This document shows, in pieces, positions 43,048 to 53,093 of a DNA stretch of 54,951 nucleotides; positions within the stretch are counted from its first letter, which is position 1, and each line of letters opens with the position of its first letter. Location: the NCBI GenBank assembly GCA_025449115.1, contig JAHLKC010000193.1, positions 1 through 54,951 on the forward strand, written 5' to 3'. Made by a program: the position numbers and the translations under genes. The notes beneath the pieces are model-generated. The model was not told where the DNA came from. It did no database searches and saw only the letters and a program-made list of their open reading frames with translations. This DNA is from Chytridium lagenaria. Taxonomy: Eukaryota > Chytridiomycota > Chytridiomycetes > Chytridiales > Chytridiaceae.

Positions 43048-45218
43048 CTACACCAACTTGGTCTTGGGCTTTCCGAGACTCTCAAAAGGATAAAGCCAAC
43101 ACCAAGATACCCCAAAAACAAAAGGCCGTTGATGCCTATGCAACCCCAAAGAGTGTAGCTTGTAAGCGAAAATTGCTTGAGAACCTCTTCACCAGTTTTG
43201 TAGCAAGGAAGTGTGGGGTCGTCACATGTAAGTTTGAAGCCTTGGAACTCGTTGAACATGTTGGCCCGGTACGCGTCTAAAGAAAAGTAGAGGGTGTTAA
43301 ATTTGGGGAACCTCCAAAATAAACAAAGACAAAATGCACTTACAGTCGACGGGTGAAATGTACTGGAAGCCCCTAAAAAACACCGGAAGATCATCGTTGT
43401 TGATAAGAGTTCCACCGTAAAGAAGGAATACCACGCCAACGAGTGGACCAATGACCTGTGCCATTTGCACGCTAGGGACGGCGGCACCGATCAGGAAGCC
43501 GACGGCGAGGCATGCCATGACTTGGACCCATTGAATGAAAATGAACAAAGGGAATGCAGAAGCGACGTCGGTGCGCAATCCCATCATATAGTACAAAGGA
43601 ATGCATGAAAGAAGCGTAAAGAATGTTGCAGGGACGATCTCAGTGAACACCTTGGCAAGGTAGAAGGATGAGACACGGTATGACCGGGTGGTACGTTCAC
43701 GGAGCATGATGACGCGTTCGAGAGGGAAAACACCGAGAATGGGCATGATGGTGTTGAAAACCTGGTTAACGGGCTATGCAATAAAAGGGTTTTAGAAACG
43801 GCCAGGAGATATTATTAATCGAAGAATGAAATTATGCACATACCCAGAAGAACAAGATGCCGTTGCGGTTTTGGATTCCCTTCTGATCATTCTTCAGTCT
43901 AAAGAAGGTAAATCCGATCAGGATTACAACAAGAACTGTGCTCGCAGTTACGGCAATAATCATGTCACGTCCCCGGATGTACTGAGTCCAAGAGCGATGA
44001 AACAGAATGGAAAACTCAGCCATCCAGTTGTTCGCCCAGGAAACTTCAACACCACTCTTCGCCGGACCGAATTCGACATCTCTCGTCGTGCTCGTCAAAG
44101 CAATCACGGCTTTATCGTCTTGGTCCAGAATATCGTCGACGTTGGCAACAGTGTCAAGGGATATGGCCGGACTAGCCGAGAGTATCGGTCCATCTTTTGA
44201 GAAGCTTGTTTGGAGTAGCGCAATCCTCTTCGTATCCTGCTCAATCTCTTCCTCAGACTTGGATGAGTCAATGGTGAGGAGGTCCATGAAAAAGTCGGCA
44301 GGGTTTTGGCTTGGGCGGGTTATAGCGTACCCAAGCTGGGCAAAGTAATCCACGGCGGCATGCGGCGAGCCCATATAGACCGTAGAACCCCCCGAGAGAA
44401 GGATCACGGTGTCAAAAAGGCTCAGAAGGTCGAACGAAGGCTGGTGAATGGTGGCAATGACGATACGACCCGTGTTCTTGGCATCTTGCTTGACGTTGTC
44501 AATGACGGCGAGCGCGCTATTGGAGTCAAGCCCGGAGGTAGGCTCATCAAGGAAGAGGATTTCTGGGTTGCCGACGAGCTCTTAATGTCCGATCGCCGTC
44601 CTTTTCCTCTCACCACCAGAGACGCCGCGAGTTGATCCATCACCGATGGGTGTGTCGGCAGCCTTGGAAAGACGAAGACTCTTCATATATCGTCGGCGCG
44701 GGCGTATTTTTCGTCTTTGGTGAATTTGGAGGAGGGCAGTCGGAGAAGAGCGGCGTAACGAAGGGTCTCACGGACAGTGATTTGCGAGTAAAGAGCGTCA
44801 TCTTGCTCAACAAACGCCATAGTGCGTCGCCATGTTCGAGGATTGCGCGTCTCGCCATTGTAAGAGATTGTACCGCTGAGCGTTCCGGTGGAAAGCCGAC
44901 CCGAAAGGCAGTTCAGGAGCGTAGTCTTGCCAGCTTTGTAGTTTTAGCAAACAAGGAAGAAAAAACGAGTTAAAAATGAGAGGGGAACATCAATTATAAA
45001 AAAGTACATGTGAACTAGCTACCTCCAGATGAGCCCATAATTGCAACCATCTCGCCAGATTTGATGCTTCCGGTCAAGTTTTTAAGGAAGCTGCCTTACG
45101 GGCTTCTTCCTCCCCTGGCTAATCTCGTAGCTGATGTTGTTCCAGGTAAGTTCATTCTTCCAAGTTTGAGATGAGGACCTTGATGGGGTGAGCTCGACGA
45201 CGTTGCCTTGCTTGTCAT
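43048..45218 (-). CDS. ABCG half-transporter d (NBD-TMD) with in-frame stop
   Basis: It starts MTSKAT at 45218 and soon needs a one-base change to enter TWKNELTWNNISYE. It has the same exon plan as copies b and c, with signature GVSGGERKR-like, Walker B EILFLDEPTSGLDS, and a membrane domain with LERVIMLRERTTRSYR, VIGPLVGVVFLLYGGTLINNDDLP and ISPVDC. It is the only copy with a three-base insertion: GGA CAA GAG of the others is GGA CAT TAA GAG here (near 44585), giving a stop inside the NBD. Further single-base breaks lie near 45088, 44685 and 43080. Either it is a young pseudogene or it suffers from the same consensus errors. Confidence 0.82.
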
Positions 45219-46385
45219 GCCGATGATCTGCAGTGGGAAGGTGTGTGGAAATGGAATGAACTTTAGAGGGGGTTTGATACTGAAGACTGCATTACCTTCC
45301 CCTTTTAAGCTAAGAAATTTAGCGCCTTTCCAAAGCGGAGAGCAAAGTCTCAGCCTTAATCATACTATTTTGGCGCTGGAGATGAATGTACCCACTCGCA
45401 CTGCTCAGTGAGCAGAAAGAAGGGGCTTCCGCGTGCATTCCCTTTCCACCTTAAAATTTACGTAAAGACGACAAGTCTCAAAAAAAAAAAAAAAAAAAAA
45501 GGGAACCTACAGGACTTGGTCTATGTGATCTTTCCAACCCTCCATCAAAGCGACGAAGTACTTGGCCTTGCTTGCACGGCAGTGCGCCATTCAATAATAG
45601 TGAAGATCATGAAAATGCTCAAGATCAACGCCGACGTTCATCTCATTTAAAATTCTTGAGGGCAGCTGCGAGCGACAGGACTTGGTTGTTTAATCACAGG
45701 AACAACTAATACATAAAGATGCTCAGTTTTCTGTCTTCGTAAGACTGGTACAATGAAGAAGGAAACTGGAAAATACAGCTAAGGCGTAAAGCAGGGATCA
45801 ACAATTCAGGGTATCTCGACTGATAGTCGCCATGATCATCTTGCGGTTCGCTTTCTTTCAATAAATTAGATGGATGAAGGAATGAAAGCCTCGCGGATTC
45901 TCAGTCATGACCTATGAATGTTTCGTAATATGATTGAGGAGTCATCGGGTCAATGACTGGCGGCTTCGTCTACGAACTTGGCAGTCCCAACTCTCGATAA
46001 AGCCATAGAAGACAGCTGTACTTCCAGGTGATTTCCCGGTGTTGATAATAATACCCGGTTTCTGTATGCAAAAAAATAAAAAGTCAAAGTTAAATATTTA
46101 AATGAGGCTCAAATCGTCCACAAATCCATCAATAATTTATCCGCTGGAGTGAGCTGCGGCATATATATCCGGCACTTTGCGCAGCATGAAGATCGAGTGA
46201 TGCCCTTAAAGGATTAACGTCTGATCGAATCCAATAATGAACGCCGAACTGTCTTAATCTACGTCACTGAAAGTCAAATAAACTATATAATGCTCTCATC
46301 AATCAAGGCGATCTTTATAGGCTTCGTCAGCTGAAAAGTGAACAAAACCGTTTTCCTTTGGAATCTCCCAACCTCGAGGGGAACC
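45219..46385. other. Intergenic region between ABCG d and the seven-helix array
   Basis: Divergent promoters for ABCG d (-) and seven-helix gene 1 (+). It contains a run of 20 A (45481-45500). No gene supported. Confidence 0.5.
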
Positions 46386-47900
46386 ATGCCTGTCTTTAAG
46401 GACGAGGTGAACTGCAAATCGTCCAGAGCGTTAGAATGTGGGCAAGCAATCGCTGGTTTCGACATCTATGGTGAGCCGAACCATTTCCCTCTTTATATGA
46501 CTAGTTGAACGGTTGATGGCTTTTTTAATATCGACCTTACATCTCTAGCCCAGATCTTGACTATTCTAGCCTGGATATCCGTCATCCTCGGGCTAGTCTC
46601 TGTCATCACATCCGTGAGGTTGCGTCGCGAAAGGGCCATTCTCAGAAACCTCCCCACCGTGCCAGGGTATCATCACCTGAATACCTTCGAGCTCTTCCTT
46701 CTCTTTTATACGCTCTCTTGTGTCGCTGGAACGGTCGCCCTGACTCTATCCGCATTTTTAAATACCACCTCGCTCGTGTTTTACTGCCTCATGTCAATAC
46801 GGAACTTGCTCGTTTTTGTGGCGCTGTATCTTTTTACCGATATGATGTTATCGGTGAACAGCAACAACGACGGATATCTCAAAGCGATTCAGACCATCTA
46901 CCTCAAACTTCTCTTCATTCCCAATATAATCTTATTTGGATCGTTCATATATCAGGGGTATCTCTCTGATATCGCTCACAAGGATGGTGCGGCAACTAGA
47001 ACAGATAAGATATACAGTCAAGTCGTTGCGGCAAACCAGATTTGCCTACTGGTAGTTTTTCTGTTTCTCAACATTCTCGTCATCATCGCTCGTATTCGGT
47101 TTTCAAAGTACCTCGCTGGAACCGTTGAGCTCGCGCTTTTGAACGAGCGTATGGCAGTAAACTGCAGGATGCACATGATGGCACCTGATCAAAACAAAAC
47201 TACCGAAAGATCAACCACGACGGTGCTGGGAACGGCAAATATACAGGATGATTCTAGGGCATCTTTAGAGAATGTGGATATTGCAGACCTTCCTCGTGTT
47301 AGAGCTGTAGGATCGCGCTCTTTACCCGGAAATGGCTCGAGGAGAGGTAGCATAGATACTGTACCTATCAACAGCAGCAGTCGGTTAAGCCACATTCCAG
47401 GCCATAACGCTATTCCATTCAACTCGAGTCATGAATCACCGAGGCGACAAAGTGTCGCTCTTGACATTAGGACGGGGGGGTTGGCGCAAGGTACCACGTC
47501 ACCTTCCACGGAGGGTTCTAGCAATAAAATCGGATCGGATCTGGTAATTCGATCAAGAGAGCGTTCACCTTCCGTCATCTCCAAAAGACGCGGCTCAGCT
47601 GCATCCGTCCACCGGTCTCAAACCACGGATATGGCACGTCAACTTCGCTCATCCATCGTGACGATGAAATGGCTAATCACAGCCTTGACACTATTCCTTG
47701 TATACTCTGCATTATTTGCTGCCTTCGTGCTCTATTTGGGTTACCCTAAGCTAGTATACTTCTTGACGCTCGCGATCAATTGGTGGATGCCTGTAAAGTT
47801 TGGGACCGTCATCTTTGCAATCGTGATCATACAGAAATACAAACAGTTTAGAGATTATGGGTTGAGATGGAGGAGGGTGACGAGTGGATACAAAATATAG
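46386..47900 (+). CDS. Seven-helix receptor-like membrane protein 1
   Basis: Two exons (46386-46470, 46549-47900) join in phase to 478 residues with no frame break. A short Cys-containing N terminus (MPVFKDEVNCKSSRALECGQ) precedes seven hydrophobic helices. Helices 1-5 include LTILAWISVILGLVSVI, FELFLLFYTLSCVAGTVAL, LLVFVALYLFTDMMLS, FIPNIILFGSFIYQGYLSD and CLLVVFLFLNILVIIARI. Then comes a 150-residue Ser/Arg-rich loop, and helices 6-7 (TMKWLITALTLFLVYSALF, LAINWWMPVKFGTVIFAIV) with a short tail. Topology with a long third inner loop is that of a G-protein-coupled receptor, but I recognise no GPCR class. FIYQGYLSD, MKW and NWW-P-FG are conserved in all three copies. Confidence 0.72.
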
Positions 47901-49321
47901 TTTCGCCTGTAGGAAGTCATCAATAAATACAAACGTTGACGTTTATGCACACATGTACCAACGGGTGTCCTTACTTTTATTCTCGGAGACATAGATATTT
48001 CAAAAGTTTCATCTGAGAGTAAAAAGCATCCGCTTCAACAACAAACCCATTCAATTAAAAAAAAAAAAGTGAGAACTTACGAGATGATTGAACTGCATGC
48101 TTTGATAATATTTCGTCACATTTCGATTTTGATACCATTAATAAAAGGTTCGCACTGGTCAGCAATATTCACGAACCCAATAACCTTAACTCGACTAGCA
48201 ATCTCGCTATTACTCAAATAAACAAAGCCGTACGCTTCTACGTCATCATGTATTTACAGCAGCAGAAGATATATAAAAATGGAGCTCTGCCAAGGTTTCT
48301 GTTGCTTCCTAGCACATTTGTTTACCGGATTATGATCTATCCAGGTTATAACATTTACGCTCTATAGCTGAAGTTCATCCTATCTGAAGCAAAGGGGATG
48401 CGCGACAGTTGTGGTTATGATGATGTTTCGCGCAGTTTAATCCTTCAAGTCTACAGGCTATAGGTGGGGGGTAGATCGGGGAGTGGAGCAGCGGTAACCA
48501 CGACATCCACGAAGCCTATATAGTTGATGGTATCAGAGCTTTGGTGTCGAGAACCAAGAATGTATGGGGTCACGATGAGTGATGGACTGATGGTGCTTCT
48601 TGTGGCGGATGTCTGTGAGATAAATTTAGATTATAAGCAGATGATAACGGCAGAAAGCGACCTTGTGAATGTGATTCACTTTAATAAGCTTTTCTGTCAG
48701 CCAACCAAAACCATAATACCGGATTTTGGTTCCAAGATAAGACCTCCAGGTACAATACAGAACTTTATTAATTCATTTATTTTTATTTCAATTTTCACGT
48801 GGTAAAACAAGCCAACCCAAGCCAAAAGAATTAATATGTTTTTCTTGAACCACTGTCGTACAGTCGTACCATGAGTAATGCATAAAATTTGGTGAAATGG
48901 AGCAAGGTTGCAAGGTGGGCATGCTGTTGGCGCATACCTTCCAGACAGTAACCCTCATCCTTTCCCCATCGCACATCGCACCCCCAAAAAAAGCCGAGAT
49001 AAAAACAATTAAAAAGGGGCTGCAGCTTTACTAATTCTTACGTTACGCTATCAACCACACTGGTCACGAAGGTGTTTCTCCGTCATTACCCACCAAGATC
49101 TCTGATATCAGACCACTTTCAAACGTTGATATCATCGCAATAGCAGCCCCGCCCCATTCAGCTCGCCCACTTCACTACTCAGAAACCCTACTGCCGTCTC
49201 TGGCATGCGAGTCGTCGCTGTTGATAGAAGATAGAACGTTATTCATCAAAACTGCGAAAGCAATATTTATATTCAAAGAGCTGCCAAGCATCAACGCCGT
49301 CCTTTATCGAAAAAATCCACC
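47901..49321. other. Intergenic region between seven-helix genes 1 and 2
   Basis: No supported gene. An open frame at 48524-48805 has no domain and no clear promoter. Confidence 0.5.
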
Positions 49322-51018
49322 ATGAGCTCATCATCCAACACCGTCTTCAACTCGACGCAGTGCTATTATGCACAGATCCTCGACTGTGGACTCGATGTCA
49401 TCAAAGGATTTCACATTTACGGTAATATATCTTATTGTATTGACACATCGCGCCTCCCACCCTCGACATGCATTCAATCTAGACTCACACTTTGTAATCA
49501 AATAGGTCAGGTACTCTCCATTGCAGCATGGGTGTCGGTATTCCTCGGTTTCATCGCAACCTTCCTTTCCATCTACGTCCGCAGAGCAAAGACCGCATCC
49601 TCTGTTACAGGCTTGAGTTCTCGATCTCCTCTCCTCAACCAGTTTGAGGGATTTCTGATCTTGTACACATTGTCATGCATCCTTGGAAGTACCGCCATCA
49701 CTCTTTCCTCCTTTCGCAACATCAGCTCCATGAATTTCTATTCTCTCATCGGACCTCGAAACGTCGTGGTCTATATCGCCATCACACTCTACGTCGACAT
49801 TGTCCTTTCAGCAAATACCCATCGTGACCCATTCATAGATCGACTCCGCAAAGTCTACCTTCGCTTGCTTATCTTCCCTATCTCTATCGTCTTTGGTCTG
49901 TTCATCTACCAAGGCTACCTTTCCGATCTGGTTCACTACGGCCGGTTCGATGGAAAGGGTGGTTACTCGCAGCTCCCTTACGATTCTGATAACAACACGA
50001 CATTTACTCGCATTCAATTTATCAACACCATTCTGTGGCTCCTCTCTTTCCTCGTTCTTTTGATCTTTGTTCTCATTGGAAGGAGAAGTTTCTCTCGATA
50101 CCTTCGTGATGCCGTTGAGCCTGAACTTCAACGTGAACGGGAGAGGCGTACCGGTGGAACATCTTCATCAGGAGCCGCCACATCCTCATCGAAATCAGCC
50201 GTCGCACCTCTTCCTGCACCCAAACAGTCATCGTCCTCATACCCGCCAAGCTCCTCCCGCCGCTCTGCGTCCAACACCCGAGGCACTCAAAGTGGGAAAC
50301 GCTCCAACACAAAAGAGCTCGCCGAAACTCTCAAGTCAGCCATCTGGACGATGAAATGGATTGCACTAGTGCTTGCCGTTTTCCTGATTTACTCCATCTT
50401 CTTTGCAATGGTCGTTCTGTTTCTCGGAGAACCCGTTCCCGTCTACTATGTCACACTCTTCATCAACTGGTGGTCCCCCACGGGTTTTGGGTCAGGCATC
50501 TTTGGGATCGTCATTTACCAGCGTTGGAAGCAATGGAGTGATCTATGGAAGGAGGACGAATGGGAGGCTGGACAAGCATCATCAGGCGCTGAAGAGCTAA
50601 CGTCAAAAGTGTCTGTAGATGTGAGGGTACCAAGAGATTACACTGAAAATCAAGCATATTCGGCGCCGGTTTCAGTCACGCAACCACCTTTTGCACCCAT
50701 TACAACATTCAATCGTATGGGCAACAACAGTATTCGCAACAACAGTATTCGCAACAATCTCGTCCTTACCCTCAATCTGGACCATACTCCCCTACCGTGT
50801 CTGTACCTCCGAATGCCGTTTCGTATGGTGGCTCATATTTTGGTGCACCTCCGGCAACAGCGTACGGGAGTCCCACTTCACCAACGTTCACATATGCGAC
50901 TTCACCAACGCGTCAGGTGGATGTGACGCCAAGAAGAGGTGGACGGAATGATGGGTACCAACCTTCAGACGTCCACCCAGGTTGGAATGGAGGCGAACAG
51001 AACCATCACCGATATTAA
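49322..51018 (+). CDS. Seven-helix receptor-like membrane protein 2
   Basis: It starts MSSSSNTVFNSTQCYYAQ at 49322. The intron 49422-49505 follows HIYG and is in the same phase as in copies 1 and 3. It shares ILDCG, AAWVSVFLGF, LYTLSCILGSTAITLSSF, FIYQGYLSD, SAIWTMKW and FINWWSPTGFGSGIFGIV. The inner loop 3 is Ser/Ala-rich. The open frame runs on to 50926, but the true tail is in another frame from about 50700: YGQQQYSQQQYSQQ then Pro/Ser/Gly-rich sequence ending QNHHRY at 51018. So one single-base break lies at about 50700. The long Gln/Tyr/Pro-rich tail is a likely disordered signalling tail. Confidence 0.7.
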
Positions 51019-51538
51019 TTCTATTTAGCCTACACTCCATGTTTTTTCTATGATACACTTTGTAATTTTCCCCTTTAAAACGCATATGTGCATTAATGTA
51101 AAGTTATTTTTCCATCCCCTTTCATCATATCCTTGTTTAAAATGAGCGACGTTTCCAATTTGTAAATGTAAGATGAGGTCGAGAACCGGCGCTCTTCATA
51201 TAACGGACCATTGCCCCGAAAGCCAACAATTAACACAGACGGCATTTATCCGCAACATTTTGCAACAAAAACGAAAAACTGAAACACGAAATAGCGCGAT
51301 TGGCATAAAGGCCTGTGGCCAACTCTATGCGACCAGCCAATTAGCACACGAGCACGCGCCAAATAGTGAGCAACTCCAGGCGGTCCACATGGTTTCATGC
51401 GCTTTGTTGTGACCTGAAACCACTCCAACGGCTTCTGCGTCATTCCCTGAGAATTGTTTAAAAACTGCAAGCTGTCTTCTCGCAAATTAGAGTCGGTGTG
51501 GCTGTTTCACTGAGTGGCAGTTTGACTGACACCTGAGG
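51019..51538. other. Spacer between seven-helix genes 2 and 3
   Basis: AT-rich 3' flank then the promoter region of copy 3. No gene seen. Confidence 0.5.
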
Positions 51539-52739
51539 ATGATCCCAACGACGACAGAAGCAGTGAACGTAACGGAGTGTTACTATGCTCAAATCCTGGA
51601 TTGTGGGCGAAACATATATAAAGGGTTCGACGCATATGGTAAGGGAGGATACGATGACATCCCATTGTCATTTCTAAAATATAACCCTAGGCCAAGTTCT
51701 CGCCATATCCGCCTGGCTCACCGTCATCCTTGGTATCGTCGCTCTAATTCTCTCCATCCAACTCCGTCGTCTCAAAGCATCATCCTGTCTCCCCATCTTC
51801 ACCCACTTTGAATGCTTCCTTGTCCTCTACACCCTTTCCTGCATCCTCGGAAGCCTCGCATTAACCCTCTCCGCCTTCCATAACATCTCATCTCTCACCT
51901 TCTATTCCATCCTGGGCCCCCGAAACGTCCTCGTGTACATTGCGATCATGGTATACGTTGATATCGTGTTCAGCGCCAACACACACCGGGACGAGTTCAT
52001 TGATAGATTAAGGAAAATATACCTTCGGATACTTTACTTCCCTATCGCAATCGTGTTCGGGTTATTCATTTATCAAGGATACCTTTCTGATCTCTATCAC
52101 TATGGTCGTGAGGATGGGAAAGGCGGATACACCATCCGTCCACGGGATGATGACACAACGTCTCTATTACACGCATCCAATTTATCAACACAGTCCTATG
52201 GCTACTCTGTTTTCTGGTTCTCCTTATCTTCGTGATCATTGGACGGTCGAGTTTTTCGCGATACATGCGGGATGTCGTCGAACCCGACTTCAGAAAGAAA
52301 ACGAAAGATGGGCGGTAACATCTGGAAACATTACGTGTCAAGCTCGTCATCGCCGAACAAGTTTTCTTCTTCCACATCAGAACACAAAAAACAACCTCGC
52401 TCACACATGCGTGAGCTCTCATCTACCCTTAAGTCTTCCATCTGGACCATGAAATGGATAGCATGGGCGTTGGGGCTCTTTCTCCTCTACTCCATTTTCT
52501 TTGCGATAGTCGTGTTGTTCTTGGAGGAATCAGTGGGGATTTACTATGCAACGCTTGCGGTGAATTGGTGGTCACCTACGGGGTTTGGGGGTGGGATATT
52601 TGGGATCGTAGTTTATCAAAAGTGGAGACAGGTGAGAAGGGCAAAGAGGATTTGCGGGATGAAATTTCAGAGGCGTCGGGGAATGGAGTGGGAATGGAAG
52701 CAAGAATTTCTTCATATACGGCGTAAAGATTGTGAATGA
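51539..52739 (+). CDS. Seven-helix receptor-like membrane protein 3
   Basis: It starts MIPTTTEAVNVTECYYAQ at 51539, with an intron at 51639-51690 after DAYG, matching copy 2. Helices carry AISAWLTVILGIVALILS, LYTLSCILGSLALTLSAF, LVYIAIMVYVDIVFS, FIYQGYLSDLYHYG, SSIWTMKWIAWALGLFLLY and LAVNWWSPTGFGGGIFGIV. It is closest to copy 2 (both have DGKGGY after helix 4). The loop between helices 5 and 6 is short, and the tail is much shorter than in copy 2. Frame breaks are required near 52168 (before TRIQFINTVLW) and near 52295. The coding strand is C-rich in the first half and G-rich in the second. Confidence 0.68.
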
Positions 52740-53093
52740 GGGTAAATTTGTGATATCTCATCTCCTTCATGTTTATTTGTGAGGTTGAGGATTGCTTTAT
52801 GTACGGGCCTTATCCCATGTGTAAATTATGTATGTTCTAAAATCCATCGGTGTATCAAGTTTTATTCACGTTCATTGCTCCTTCATAGATTTAATCAATT
52901 GATGAAGCGACTCAAGCAAAAACAAATAGAAAGAGAAAAGGATGTGAAGGTATGATAGTAGTAGATATTGTCGATGTACATAATATGACGGGGCAGGAGT
53001 AAATGAAAGCGTAGGTACCTTGCGTGTAAAAGTGGCAGAGGGTAAGGTCAAAAAATTGGCGAACCGAGATAATTTAAAACGCGAAAAATATTT
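52740..53093. other. Convergent 3' flanks of seven-helix gene 3 and SulP
   Basis: AT-rich. No gene seen. Confidence 0.5.

Noticed and set aside
45213..45650. Short plus-strand frames between ABCG d and the seven-helix array
   Set aside because: They overlap the ABCG d start antisense or are built on a poly-A run.
48524..48805. 93-codon open frame between seven-helix genes 1 and 2
   Set aside because: No start context, domain or neighbouring exon supports it.
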